Shown: piece after piece, positions 32,987 through 41,624 of the stretch
Layout of the letters: each line of letters starts with the position of its first letter
How positions within the stretch are numbered: position 1 is the first letter of the stretch
DNA from: Paucisalibacillus globulus DSM 18846
GTDB lineage: Bacteria; Bacillota; Bacilli; Bacillales; Amphibacillaceae
Assembly: GCF_000482485.1 (NCBI RefSeq)
Contig: NZ_AXVK01000030.1
Coordinates: 1-64,000, forward strand
DNA length: 64,000 nucleotides
Reading direction: 5' to 3'
Translations under genes and position numbers: made by a program
The notes under the pieces: generated by a model
What the model saw: only the letters and a program-made list of their open reading frames with translations
The model's database searches: none
Told to the model about the DNA's origin: nothing

Positions 32987-33002
32987 ATACCCCATAGGGT
33001 AA
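32987..33002. promoter_or_regulatory. CstR-type operator of the rhodanese-reductase unit
   Basis: ATACCCCATAGGGTAA contains TACCC-CATA-GGGTA, a perfect five-base dyad. It lies 74-89 bp before the rhodanese start, in promoter position, and fits the CsoR/CstR consensus best of the four sites. Confidence 0.75.
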
Positions 33003-33040
33003 TTTGTCAACCGTAAAATAGTGATTTTTCAAATGACAAA

Positions 33041-33577
33041 TTAGTAACGAAGTACAGACCAATCTGTCACACTGATTTTCTCTAACTCTTCAGCAGCCTC
33101 TTCTGGACTAATTGAAAACTTCCCCCTCACCCAGTGTGCTAAGTATCCTATTGATCCATAGCTAGCAAAAATCCCGTAGCTATTATCTCCATATACCTTT
33201 CCTAATTTTTCCGCTAGTGCATTGGATAGATACTGGACATATACTGGATTTTTGAATTCATGCTGGTAATAATATCGGTATTCATATATGTGCTGACAGA
33301 TTTCCAATGTCGTCACTTTTCTTAAAGTGGATGTAGTTATCCCCTCCGTTGGCACATTTTCATAAAAAGCTAAGAATTTGGAAGTGATTGTCACACGTAT
33401 GAAATCCATCAGTTCGTATTTATCCTGAAAGTGGATGTAAAATGTTGAACGACTAATTCCTGCTTTATTCACAATTTCTTTGACGGAGATTTCTTCAAAC
33501 GCTTTTGACTCAAGCAGTTTGATAAAGGCTTGAATGATATACTCTTTTGCTGATACATTTTCATCTAGTACATACAT
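33041..33577 (-). CDS. TetR/AcrR-family transcriptional regulator
   Basis: The 178-residue protein has a TetR helix-turn-helix (EEISVKEIVNKAGISRSTFYIHFQDKYELMDFI) and a C-terminal domain of the type often found in dehydrogenase-linked regulators (TetR_C_7-like, YLAHWVRGKFSISPEEAAEELEKI). It is divergent from an SDR gene, with an inverted repeat (33602-33622) in the shared intergenic region, so it probably represses that gene. ATG 33577 follows TAGGGGGATTCGTATC; an earlier ATG at 33616 lies inside the likely operator. Confidence 0.85.
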   Translation of the reverse strand: MYVLDENVSAKEYIIQAFIKLLESKAFEEISVKEIVNKAGISRSTFYIHFQDKYELMDFIRVTITSKFLAFYENVPTEGITTSTLRKVTTLEICQHIYEYRYYYQHEFKNPVYVQYLSNALAEKLGKVYGDNSYGIFASYGSIGYLAHWVRGKFSISPEEAAEELEKISVTDWSVLRY

Positions 33578-33601
33578 GATACGAATCCCCCTAAGAGAAT
33601 G

Positions 33602-33622
33602 GACATTTACAGGCAAAATGTC
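33602..33622. promoter_or_regulatory. Inverted repeat between TetR and SDR genes, probable operator
   Basis: GACATTT (33602-33608) and AAATGTC (33616-33622) are perfect arms with a 7-bp spacer. It lies 25 bp from the TetR start and 68 bp from the SDR start. Confidence 0.6.
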
Positions 33623-33689
33623 GTTTGAATTTAGTTAAATTATACCATACGCTAATAATGTAACTTAACTATTTAGGGGGTAAAAAACA

Positions 33690-34511
33690 ATGGCAGAAGT
33701 TTATGTGATTACTGGCGGTTCTGGTGGAATGGGGAAAGCGATTGCAGAATTAGTTGGCAAAAATGGAACCGTGCTTTTAGCGGATGTGAGCGAGGAACGT
33801 TTAGCTCAATCAAAAGAAGAACTAAATACAAAAGGAATTACCGATGTACATTATCAAACAGTGGACATTACAGACAGAGAAAATGTAAAAGCTTTAGCAG
33901 AAAAAGCCGCTTCTCTTGGTAAATTAAAATCTATCATCCATACAGCGGGACTATCCCCTACGATGAGTGATTCCAAACGAATTACAGAAGTGAATTTAGT
34001 AGGAACTGGAATAGTGTTAGACGAGTTTATCACGCTAGCAGAACCAGGAACAGTGGCAGTATGTATTTCATCCATGAGCGGTCATTTTGTTCCGAAACAA
34101 GGACTATATACAGAAGTGTTGAAAAATCCTTTAGCAGAAAATCTTGTAGAAACAATGGAACAAATGGCTAAAGGCGATCCAGGGGCAGCCTACAGCTTGT
34201 CCAAGTTGGGCGTTCTGTTAATCGTGGAAGACCAAGCATGGGCATGGGGACAAAAAGGGGCACGTATCGTTTCCGTATCTCCAGGAACTATTAATACTCC
34301 AATGGGACGAAAAGAGGCAGCTGGACAACCTCAAATGAAAGTGATGTTGGATAATACACCACTCGGCCGTGAAGGGGAATCCATGGAAAGTGCAACAGCA
34401 GTACAGTTTCTAATTAGTGATGCAGCGTCATACATTACTGGTACGGATCTTCGTGTGGATGGTGGAACGACTGCTAATATGGCGAAATTACAAGCTGCAC
34501 AGGGAAGATAA
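33690..34511 (+). CDS. SDR-family oxidoreductase
   Basis: The 273-residue protein is a classical short-chain dehydrogenase: cofactor motif TGGSGGMGKAI, the Asp of LLADVSEERL favouring NAD, catalytic Ser in CISSMSGHF, and the YSLSKLG (Y-x-x-x-K) pair, with SPGTINTPMG and ITGTDLRVDGG as later family marks. It is related to 3-alpha-hydroxysteroid or alcohol dehydrogenase-like SDRs; the substrate is unknown. Probably controlled by the divergent TetR protein. ATG 33690 follows AGGGGGTAAAAAACA. Confidence 0.9.
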   Translation: MAEVYVITGGSGGMGKAIAELVGKNGTVLLADVSEERLAQSKEELNTKGITDVHYQTVDITDRENVKALAEKAASLGKLKSIIHTAGLSPTMSDSKRITEVNLVGTGIVLDEFITLAEPGTVAVCISSMSGHFVPKQGLYTEVLKNPLAENLVETMEQMAKGDPGAAYSLSKLGVLLIVEDQAWAWGQKGARIVSVSPGTINTPMGRKEAAGQPQMKVMLDNTPLGREGESMESATAVQFLISDAASYITGTDLRVDGGTTANMAKLQAAQGR

Positions 34512-34587
34512 TTTATTGAATGTAGAGCCAAGGAACCTGGGACAGCGATTACTCGTCCCACCGAAAAGGTTTACCCCTATGGCTTTT

Positions 34588-34617
34588 AAGGCTGACTTTT
34601 AACAAGTCAGCCTTTTT
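34588..34617. terminator. Terminator between convergent SDR and glutaredoxin-like genes
   Basis: AAGGCTGACTT and AAGTCAGCCTT form a perfect 11-bp stem with a short loop and end in five T on the plus strand; AAAAG on the other side also gives a weak T-run on the minus strand. Confidence 0.8.
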
Positions 34618-34624
34618 CAGTGTT

Positions 34625-34864
34625 TTAATTTGCATTCATTGCTTTTAACATTCTCTCTGGATTAAATCCAGAAATCCACTGACCATTAATATTGGTTTGT
34701 GGGACAGTTAGTCTCTTTGTCCTTCCTATCAACTTAATTCTCTCGACTGGATTTAGGTCAATTATAACTTCCTTATACGTAATATCAAAGGAGTCTAGAA
34801 AAGTTTTGACCATTCCACACACTGGGCAAAGCGCTGATGTATATACCGTTACAGATTGTTTCAT
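34625..34864 (-). CDS. Glutaredoxin-like protein
   Basis: The 79-residue protein is a small thioredoxin-fold redox protein: VTVYTSALCPVCGMVKTFL with the CPVC pair at residues 13 and 16, the cis-Pro site LTVPQTNING, and the end GFNPERMLKAM. It matches the NrdH/glutaredoxin-like group, which reduces disulfides in the cytosol. ATG 34864 follows AAAGAGGTTTAGCTAT. Confidence 0.85.
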   Translation of the reverse strand: MKQSVTVYTSALCPVCGMVKTFLDSFDITYKEVIIDLNPVERIKLIGRTKRLTVPQTNINGQWISGFNPERMLKAMNAN

Positions 34865-34916
34865 ATAGCTAAACCTCTTTTACCTGGCAAATTGACTTCT
34901 CGTATTTCTCTTATCG

Positions 34917-35660
34917 CTAATCAAATAAATGATGAAAGAGTCGATCCCTGTCCTCAAAAAATTGTTTCATAATCTTATAGTGACCCGTATCTTCTAAACT
35001 TGTTTCCTCCATTCCCTCTTCTGTCAGCTGTATGATTTTCGCCTTGGGGTAGGCCATTATAATAGGGGAGTGAGTTGAAATAATAAATTGTGATCCGTCA
35101 TTCGCTAAATCATGGATCCTAGCAAGCATTGATATTTGTCTCAAGGGTGATAATGCTGCTTCCGGTTCATCCAATATGTAAAGTCCATCCTCCCCAAACC
35201 GATGAATAAATGTAGCAAAAAATGATTCCCCATGTGAAAGCTCATGAAGAGAAGTTCCACCATATGAATCAACAATATTACCACCTAATTCCTCGATATT
35301 GGTAGCCAAATTATAATAGGACTCCGCCCGGAAGAAAAAACTATCCTTTGGTCGATACGCTCCCTTCGCTAAACGAATATACTCATGTAGGTCTGAATGT
35401 GAATCATAACTAGAAAAATTAAAATTAAGGGTACCACCCTCAGGATTAAATCCTAATCCAATGGCAATCGCTTCTAATAAAGTGGATTTCCCCATTCCAT
35501 TTTCTCCGATAATATACGTTACATTCGGATGAAATGCTATTTTACGGAAATTCCTAATCACAGGAAGATTCAAAGGAAACCTATTATAGGAATCTATCGT
35601 TTCTTGTTTTAAATCAATACTTTTTAGGTATTGGTTATCATTGTTTAACAGCATGTTCAC
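34917..35660 (-). CDS. AAA/ABC-type ATPase (COG3910-like)
   Basis: The 247-residue protein is an ABC-like P-loop ATPase without membrane parts: Walker A GENGMGKST at about 52-60, the signature-like LHELSHGESFFATF, Walker B LYILDEPEAALSP and the switch His in FIISTHSPIIM. It resembles the stand-alone predicted ATPases of COG3910 (RecF/SMC-like heads), sometimes linked to defence systems but often of unknown role. It overlaps the preceding small gene by four bases. Start could be GTG 35660 or ATG 35654. Confidence 0.8.
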   Translation of the reverse strand: MNMLLNNDNQYLKSIDLKQETIDSYNRFPLNLPVIRNFRKIAFHPNVTYIIGENGMGKSTLLEAIAIGLGFNPEGGTLNFNFSSYDSHSDLHEYIRLAKGAYRPKDSFFFRAESYYNLATNIEELGGNIVDSYGGTSLHELSHGESFFATFIHRFGEDGLYILDEPEAALSPLRQISMLARIHDLANDGSQFIISTHSPIIMAYPKAKIIQLTEEGMEETSLEDTGHYKIMKQFFEDRDRLFHHLFD

Positions 35661-35908
35661 ATACTCTCCTCATCCTTACAATTACACTCAAACTCTTTGA
35701 ATTTATATTCTTTGTAAAGTTGTCCTTTACTAAAATCTTTAGAATCAGATTCATACACCTTAACCACTGGTGCAATATCCTGTTGAGCAAATTCTTTAAC
35801 CTTCTCCACTAGATTATCAGATGAATCAACCAGGTATTCATTCATGTCTTGGTACAAATTGTTATGTTCACAAACATCAAATGTAACTGCCAGGTAATAT
35901 TTAAGCAA
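35657..35908 (-). CDS. Small hypothetical protein paired with the ATPase
   Basis: The 83-residue protein is soluble, acidic and cysteine-containing (LAVTFDVCEHNNLY near the start; FKEFECNCKDEESM at the end). No family is recognised. Its stop overlaps the start of the ATPase gene, so the two are co-translated and probably act together. ATG or TTG 35908 follows a GAGGAGATGATCC site. Confidence 0.6.
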   Translation of the reverse strand: MLKYYLAVTFDVCEHNNLYQDMNEYLVDSSDNLVEKVKEFAQQDIAPVVKVYESDSKDFSKGQLYKEYKFKEFECNCKDEESM

Positions 35909-36104
35909 TGGATCATCTCCTCTTACAAGCTTTAGCTTTTACTAATAGTTTACATGATTTTACAAATAAATGAATCTATCATTACCTAGCTAAGCGTTAC
36001 TTATACTTCTTTCTAAAAAATGTAACAACCAATTGAAAATCCTAATAAAATATCACGTAGCCCAATAAGTAATTCGGGATTACTATAGTTTGAGGAGTGA
36101 GCAT

Positions 36105-37544
36105 ATGCCAGCCATTACTGGAAAAAAATATATCGAACGGATTGATAAACTTCAAGCGAATGTATGGGTGGATGGTAAACCAGTACAGGGAAGAATATCT
36201 GAACATACTGCATTTAAAGGAATTCTGAGGAGCCAAGCGGCATTATATGATTTACAGCATGATACAACTGTAAATCATATAATGACATACTCATCTCCCA
36301 TAACTGGAGAACCTGTAGGAATGTCCTATTTACAACCGAAAACGAAAGAGGACCTTGTGAAAAGGAGAAAGATGACCCAACAATGGGCGATTGCAAGTAA
36401 CGGCATGATGGGTAGGAGTCCGGACTATATGAACACGGTCTTAATGGCCCTTGCATCATCTTCCGGGTTTCTAAAAGGAAAAGAGAACTGTTTTCCAGAA
36501 CGGTTAGTCGCTTTTTATGAGTATGCTAGAGAAAACGATTTATCTCTGACACATTCATTTGTTAATCCTCAAGTAAACCGTGCGCAATTTTACTTTGAAG
36601 ATTCCGATGAACCGATTGCTGCTAAGATCGTCGCCAAAAATGAAGAGGGAATCATTGTAAAAGGTGCAAGATTATTAGCGACAAGAGGTGGGATTACCGA
36701 TGAAATTGCTGTATTTTCAGCAGGTGGTATACAAGACAAAGCAAATGGATTTGCATTTTCTATTCCAAGTAATCAAAAGGGATTGAAATTTATAAGCAGA
36801 GAATCTTTTGTTGGTGGCGACTCCACCTTTAATTATCCATTAAGTTCACGTTACGAAGAAATGGATACTATTGTTGTTTTCGACGAATGCCTTGTACCTT
36901 GGGAACGAGTTTTTTATTATGATAATTTACCAGTTTCTAACACGTTTGCAACTAGTAGTTCATTCCATCCATTCTCCTTACATCAAGCTATCTCTAGACA
37001 AATTATTAAGACGGAGTTTATTTTAGGGGTCGTCCAGTCAATTATCGATTCGATTAATATTTCGGATTATCTCCACGTTCAAGAAAAGGCATCTGAGATT
37101 ATTATTGCTTTAGAAACTTTAAAGGCATTGGTTATTAAGTCTGAAGTGGAAGCAAAGTTAGATGAGTGGGGATTTATGCGACCAGATCAACGAACATTAC
37201 ATGTAGCGAGTAATATTTTTCCAAAGGTTTATGCAAGATTTAGTGAAATTATTCAGCAGATAAGTGCCAGTGGAATAATGTCTATTCCTACAGAGAATGC
37301 ATTTCAATCCGAATTGAAAAAGGATTTGGATCATTATTTACAGTCAAAATCGGATGATGCCGAAACACGTGTAAAGCTATTCCGCCTGGCTTGGGATTTA
37401 ACCATGAGTGCTTATGGTACACGTGAAGTCCAATATGAGCGATATTTTTACGGTGATCCGGTGAGGTTGTCTAGCCAGTTGTATTATACGTATGATAAAG
37501 AACCGTTTGTCAAACGAGTAAAGGACTTTATAGAAATAGATTAA
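36105..37544 (+). CDS. 4-hydroxyphenylacetate 3-monooxygenase oxygenase-type protein (HpaB/YoaI-like)
   Basis: The 479-residue protein matches the HpaB flavin-dependent oxygenase family through its whole length: ITGKKYIERIDKLQANVWVDGKPV, THSFVNPQVNRAQ, GARLLATRGGITDEIAVFSAGG, and FVGGDSTFNYPLSSRYEEMDTIVVFDECLVPWERVFYY. These enzymes use reduced FAD from a partner reductase to hydroxylate phenolic acids. B. subtilis has a homologue, YoaI. No reductase (HpaC) is adjacent. ATG 36105 follows GAGGAGTGAGCAT. Confidence 0.88.
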   Translation: MPAITGKKYIERIDKLQANVWVDGKPVQGRISEHTAFKGILRSQAALYDLQHDTTVNHIMTYSSPITGEPVGMSYLQPKTKEDLVKRRKMTQQWAIASNGMMGRSPDYMNTVLMALASSSGFLKGKENCFPERLVAFYEYARENDLSLTHSFVNPQVNRAQFYFEDSDEPIAAKIVAKNEEGIIVKGARLLATRGGITDEIAVFSAGGIQDKANGFAFSIPSNQKGLKFISRESFVGGDSTFNYPLSSRYEEMDTIVVFDECLVPWERVFYYDNLPVSNTFATSSSFHPFSLHQAISRQIIKTEFILGVVQSIIDSINISDYLHVQEKASEIIIALETLKALVIKSEVEAKLDEWGFMRPDQRTLHVASNIFPKVYARFSEIIQQISASGIMSIPTENAFQSELKKDLDHYLQSKSDDAETRVKLFRLAWDLTMSAYGTREVQYERYFYGDPVRLSSQLYYTYDKEPFVKRVKDFIEID

Positions 37545-37616
37545 ACGAAAAGGTTATTAATTATTGTAAAAATTAGGATATACTTACTTTGTACTACTAA
37601 AAAGGGGGAAGTAGGT

Positions 37617-38327
37617 TTGTCAAAAACAGCAATTATATCTGATATTCATGGCAATTTAACTGCATTAGAAGCTGTACTTGAGGACATTGGAAAACGTGGT
37701 GTCGACCAGATTTTTTGTTTAGGTGATTTAGTCGGAAAAGGTCCCCGTGGCTCTGCGTGTATTGAACTTGTAAAAAAGCATTGTGATAAGGTTATTCGTG
37801 GGAATTGGGATGTGTTTATCCAAGAAGAGACAGATAATGAACATCTAAAGTGGATTCAAAGTCGGTTGACAGCCGAGGATTTTAAGTATTTAGCTTCCTT
37901 ACCTTTTCATATCGAATTTGAATTAAATGATAAGCTTATTCGTTGTTTTCATGCTTCACCAAGGAGTGTTTTTGAACGAATTGCACCCGAGTATCATTCA
38001 AAGGAAAAGTGTTTGTCTCTTTTTGAAAATAGTGAAGAAACCAACTCCCTCCACTCATCGCGCACCCCCGATATAGTCTTTTATGGGGATATACATGTAA
38101 CGTGGTTAAGAAGCTATGATATCGGCCTACTTTGTAATGTAGGAAGTGTAGGATTAGATGTAGTTGATGCAACCTATGTAATTGTTGACGGTACATACGG
38201 ATCCAATTCCATTAACTTTGTACGTGTACCTTATGACAGAGAAGCAGAGCTTAAAGCGGCAAAGGCATTAGGGATGGTAGGTTATGAAGAATATTATAAA
38301 GAGATTATGTATGAACTATTTAGCTAA
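37617..38327 (+). CDS. Metallophosphoesterase (YfcE/diadenosine-tetraphosphatase-like)
   Basis: The 236-residue protein begins SKTAIISDIHGNLTALEAVLEDI, with the metal motif D-x-H, then CLGDLVGKGPRG (GD-x2-GKG), GNWD (GNH-like) and later YGDIHVTWLR and NVGSVG, the metallophosphoesterase core. It resembles YfcE/PrpE-like phosphodiesterases. TTG 37617 follows AGGGGGAAGTAGG. It lies 72 bp after the monooxygenase gene on the same strand. Confidence 0.85.
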   Translation: MSKTAIISDIHGNLTALEAVLEDIGKRGVDQIFCLGDLVGKGPRGSACIELVKKHCDKVIRGNWDVFIQEETDNEHLKWIQSRLTAEDFKYLASLPFHIEFELNDKLIRCFHASPRSVFERIAPEYHSKEKCLSLFENSEETNSLHSSRTPDIVFYGDIHVTWLRSYDIGLLCNVGSVGLDVVDATYVIVDGTYGSNSINFVRVPYDREAELKAAKALGMVGYEEYYKEIMYELFS

Positions 38328-38382
38328 TTCTAAGCGTCTTTTATTGTTAGAAAGAACCATAAGTTGATTTACTTTATACAAA

Positions 38383-38435
38383 AGGGCTACAGGTCATAGT
38401 GCTTTAATTTTAAAACACATATAACCTGTAACCCT
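38383..38435. terminator. Possible terminator between convergent genes
   Basis: AGGGCTACAGGT and ACCTGTAACCCT pair with one mismatch across a 29-nt loop. It lies between the phosphoesterase gene and liaR, so it could serve either direction. Confidence 0.5.
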
Positions 38436-38443
38436 ATTTCACA

Positions 38444-39076
38444 TCATGTGACTAAATCATGTTTAAATGCATATATTACTGCCTGTGTCCGGTCCTGCAC
38501 TTCAAGTTTTCCTAGAATATTACTAACATGTACCTTCACTGTCTTTAATGCAATATACAATTCATCGGCAATATCCTGATTTGATTTACCTTGCGCAACT
38601 AATAGAAGAATTTCCATTTCTCGGTCAGTTAATTGATCATGAAGATGAGCGACTGGCTTTTCACGCATTTTGGTCATAATCTTCCCAGTTACTTCTGGTT
38701 CTAAAACGGATTGACCCTCGTAAGTGGAACGAATAGCTTTTGCAATTTCTTCTGCTTTTGATGTTTTAAGCATATAACTTGTAGCCCCTGCTTCAAGAGC
38801 TGGATATACTTTTTCATCATCAAGAAAACTTGTAACAATAATAATTTTTGCTTCTGGCCATTGATCCACAATCTGTCTAGTTGCTTCAATGCCATCCATT
38901 TCCTTCATGACAAGGTCCATCAAAATAATATCTGGCCACAGTTCCAATGCGAGCTTAACAGCAGGAGCACCATCACTTGCCTCTGCAATCACTTCAATAT
39001 CTGGCTGTGCTGAGAGATATGCTGTTACCCCGATACGTACCATTTCATGATCATCCGCAAAAAGTACTCTAATCAC
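38444..39076 (-). CDS. liaR: Response regulator LiaR
   Basis: The 210-residue protein is a NarL/LuxR-type response regulator: receiver with acidic pair DD8-9, phosphoacceptor D54 (IILMDLVMKEMDG), VTSFLDDEK and Lys in LKTSKAEE; C-terminal LuxR helix-turn-helix LTDREMEILLLVAQGKSNQDIADELYIALKTVKVHVSNIL. With liaF and liaS directly upstream and liaH/liaI before them, it is the LiaFSR envelope-stress regulator that activates the liaI promoter. It overlaps liaS by four bases. Confidence 0.93.
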   Translation of the reverse strand: MIRVLFADDHEMVRIGVTAYLSAQPDIEVIAEASDGAPAVKLALELWPDIILMDLVMKEMDGIEATRQIVDQWPEAKIIIVTSFLDDEKVYPALEAGATSYMLKTSKAEEIAKAIRSTYEGQSVLEPEVTGKIMTKMREKPVAHLHDQLTDREMEILLLVAQGKSNQDIADELYIALKTVKVHVSNILGKLEVQDRTQAVIYAFKHDLVT

Positions 39077-40113
39077 CCGAGTTCACCATCCTTCTTTAAT
39101 ATAGGGACCTTTACTTCTAACTGCGTTCCTTGATTAGGTAATGAAATAATCTTGATTGTACCACCAACCTCGAATGCACGTTCTTCCATATTCTGCAAAC
39201 CATACGATCCGGTTTTCACCGTATTCAAATCAAATCCAACACCATTATCCTTTACGCGTAAAATAGCAGTATTATCACGTTTTATCAGCATGACAAGAAG
39301 GGTAGTTGCCTTAGCATGCCGGAGCGTATTGGAAACTGATTCCTGTAAAATCCGGAATAATTGATCCTCGACACCTTTATCAAGCTTGAAATCCTCTGCC
39401 TTCCAAGAGATGTCCATAGGAACCTTCTGTTTTAGCTCCACCAGTAATTCTTCCACACCTTCAAGAAGTGATTTCCCTTTCAGTGCCACCGGGCGCAAAT
39501 GTAGCAGCAATGCCCTCATTTCAAGTTGTGATTGTTGAATCATATTTTCAACTAGTCGTAATTGCTTTTTTGTAGTGTCTTTCATTTGACCGCTAGTTTC
39601 ATTAATAGCCGACATCATCATGGATGCAGCAAATAATTCCTGACTAACCGAATCATGTAGTTCCCTAGCTAATCGATTACGTTCCTGAACAACAATTTCT
39701 TGTAAGCTTTGCTCCCTCTCTTCCGCCCTCTGTGTTGCAAGGTTTTGGAAATGCTCGGCTTGTTTTTTTATCTTTTCTTGTATTTGACTCATTTTCTGTT
39801 CAAGAGTTTTTAATTCTTTAAAAGAAACCTCTTCTAAGTCGATACTCTGACCCTTTACTAAACTATCTAGTTTCCGTTCAATATGATTAATTCGCTGCTT
39901 CCAATACCCACCAATTGCACTTCCCATAATCGCACCGGATATAGTCGCAATTCCAAGGACGGTTACTAGAAAGGAAACATCTCCAATTCTCATTTCCCAA
40001 AGCATGGACCAGCTAAATTCTTCATGCAAGAAAAAAGTTAATCCAACGGATAGAACAACTAATACCAAACTATACATTATCCCAATCATCATATGGCGAA
40101 GAACAGTCATCAT
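39073..40113 (-). CDS. liaS: Sensor kinase LiaS
   Basis: The 346-residue protein has two close membrane helices with a short outer loop (residues 9-30 and 46-66), a coiled linker (AEHFQNLATQRAEEREQSL), a HisKA_3 domain with NRLARELHDSVSQELFAASMMMSAI (phosphoryl His in ELHDS) and an HATPase (RILQESVSNTLRHAKATTL; DNGVGFDL; GSYGLQNMEERA). This short-loop, intramembrane-sensing layout is typical of LiaS. It overlaps liaF by four bases. Confidence 0.93.
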   Translation of the reverse strand: MMTVLRHMMIGIMYSLVLVVLSVGLTFFLHEEFSWSMLWEMRIGDVSFLVTVLGIATISGAIMGSAIGGYWKQRINHIERKLDSLVKGQSIDLEEVSFKELKTLEQKMSQIQEKIKKQAEHFQNLATQRAEEREQSLQEIVVQERNRLARELHDSVSQELFAASMMMSAINETSGQMKDTTKKQLRLVENMIQQSQLEMRALLLHLRPVALKGKSLLEGVEELLVELKQKVPMDISWKAEDFKLDKGVEDQLFRILQESVSNTLRHAKATTLLVMLIKRDNTAILRVKDNGVGFDLNTVKTGSYGLQNMEERAFEVGGTIKIISLPNQGTQLEVKVPILKKDGELG

Positions 40114-40835
40114 ATGCGTTTCACCTCGATATCACCGGAGAATAATGATGTAATAATCTTCACTCTAGGATAGGTTGTATCATAGTTTTCAGTTTGGTAT
40201 AGAAGTGATTTATTAATTAGATTCGTGTCTTTCTCATCAAAGATATAGGCTCTACCAAATACGGAACTATGATGAATACTGACTTCTACTTCATAAGGAA
40301 CATAAATTTCGATATTTCCAACCAGATGGCGAATTGAAATTACTGCAGTCTCATTAGGAATTACTGTATTACTTAAATCAATCACCCGGTCCCCAAAAGC
40401 ACCATGAATATTAACATCTCGCCATTGATAGGCAGTGTCCTCTGTCTGCAAGTCATCGAAAAATGTATTCTCAAAAAGTGGTTTAACTTTAATTACTTTT
40501 TCATCATTTATGACGTTGTGAGGAAGATTTGGTTCCAGGTGTTTACTATTTTTTGATTCATAATAATCTTTAAGCCATAGCACAATAACCACGACTATTA
40601 GAAAACGAACCGCCCATAAATTTAATATAGAAAAAACGAAAAAGACTAAAAAGATCCAAAACAGAACTTTTCCCCATAAATGCTGGAAATTTTTCCACCC
40701 AATATAAGCAAATAAGGCAGAAAATAATGCCGGGATAATGGCTCCACCAAAATGAAATATTATTTCAAAAATAAGGAGGATTACTCCTATGATCACAATC
40801 CAGTTGAGTGTATCTGTTTTTAGTTTTTTGAACAT
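40110..40835 (-). CDS. liaF: LiaF inhibitor of LiaS
   Basis: The 241-residue protein has several membrane helices in the first half (LNWIVIIGVILLIFEII, GAIIPALFSALFAYIGW, FWIFLVFFVFSILNL) and the cell-wall-active domain in the second half (WRDVNIHGAFGDRVIDLSNTVIPNETAVISIRHLVGNIEIYVPYEVEVSIHHSSVFGR), a beta-helix-like fold diagnostic of LiaF. It holds LiaS inactive until envelope stress. ATG 40835 follows AGGGGGGATTCCTGCT; an upstream in-frame start at 40955 would run into liaH and lacks a site. Confidence 0.9.
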   Translation of the reverse strand: MFKKLKTDTLNWIVIIGVILLIFEIIFHFGGAIIPALFSALFAYIGWKNFQHLWGKVLFWIFLVFFVFSILNLWAVRFLIVVVIVLWLKDYYESKNSKHLEPNLPHNVINDEKVIKVKPLFENTFFDDLQTEDTAYQWRDVNIHGAFGDRVIDLSNTVIPNETAVISIRHLVGNIEIYVPYEVEVSIHHSSVFGRAYIFDEKDTNLINKSLLYQTENYDTTYPRVKIITSLFSGDIEVKRI

Positions 40836-40861
40836 AGCAGGAATCCCCCCTATACTTGTGA

Positions 40862-40900
40862 ACTCATACAGGCCCAATCCCTTGGGCCCGTGACATGAGT
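40862..40900 (-). promoter_or_regulatory. Hairpin between liaH and liaF
   Basis: GGCCCAA (40871-40877) pairs with TTGGGCC (40882-40888), extended by ACTCAT/ATGAGT at the outer ends. There is no T-run, so it may be a processing or stabilising element or a weak attenuator that makes liaIH more abundant than liaFSR, as in B. subtilis. Confidence 0.5.
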
Positions 40901-40932
40901 ATACCATTTTTAGGTAGTTTTGCGCATTGCAA

Positions 40933-41568
40933 TTAATTCGTTTTTTCTTTCGCATCTATTTCCTTTTCTAATTTAGCAATTTTGCTATCAAAGGTGGACT
41001 TATAGTATGCACTGTTTACTTTATATTCCAGATTGTCGATGTAACGCTCCATCTCTGCAAACTTTGAAAAAGGTTTATCAGATACTTCTTCCATCACACG
41101 ATTAATTTGATGATTGGCATGAAGTACATTCTCACGCCCCATCAATTCCATTCGACGAAGACGCATATCTTTAATACGATGCTTCATTTCTTCATACTTT
41201 TGTTCTAATTCTTCCAATTGTTCGATTGCTTCTTGACGGGAAGCTTTCATTCGCTCCGCACGTGCTTGATATTCATCATGCTCTTTTTGTGCAAAGGCAT
41301 GCATTTGCTCTTCACCAGCTTTTTCAGCAATTGCAGCTTGTTTCTGACGCTTTTCAGCCATTTCCGCTGCTTTTAAATATTCTTTTGAAAACTCATCCTT
41401 CAATTTATATTGACGCTCAATTAATTTGCGAACCTTTTCTACCTCTTGTTCAGCTTGACGTAAATATTGATTTAAAGAACCTACTGGGTTTTTCTGTTCC
41501 TTTTTGTCTAGTAAATCATGTAAATCCGCTTCGATTGAATCTTTTATACGTGTGAATACGTTTGTCAT
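40933..41568 (-). CDS. liaH: Phage-shock-type protein LiaH (PspA/IM30)
   Basis: The 211-residue protein is almost all coiled coil (FTRIKDSIEADLHDLLDKKEQKNPVGSLNQYLRQAEQEVEKVRKLIERQYKLK), matching the PspA/IM30/Vipp1 family. It forms rings on the inner face of the membrane and protects it under cell-wall or membrane stress; LiaH is the main target of LiaFSR. ATG 41568 follows AGGAGAGAATAAA. It lies 145 bp after liaI, with a structured intergenic stretch (41625-41692). Confidence 0.92.
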   Translation of the reverse strand: MTNVFTRIKDSIEADLHDLLDKKEQKNPVGSLNQYLRQAEQEVEKVRKLIERQYKLKDEFSKEYLKAAEMAEKRQKQAAIAEKAGEEQMHAFAQKEHDEYQARAERMKASRQEAIEQLEELEQKYEEMKHRIKDMRLRRMELMGRENVLHANHQINRVMEEVSDKPFSKFAEMERYIDNLEYKVNSAYYKSTFDSKIAKLEKEIDAKEKTN

Positions 41569-41624
41569 TTTATTCTCTCCTTTTTTTGGTTGTGGCCCAG
41601 GGTGGGCACATACCTACTGCGTTC

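Noticed and set aside
36090-36104. TTG 36090 as start of the HpaB-like gene
   Set aside because: This TTG is part of the GAGGAGTG ribosome site that serves ATG 36105.
34917-37544. Phage-defence island around the ATPase and HpaB genes
   Set aside because: No nuclease, reverse transcriptase, methyltransferase-restriction or other effector is present; neighbours are metabolic.
40836-40955. Longer LiaF start overlapping liaH
   Set aside because: It would run through the intergenic hairpin and has no ribosome site; ATG 40835 follows AGGGGGG.
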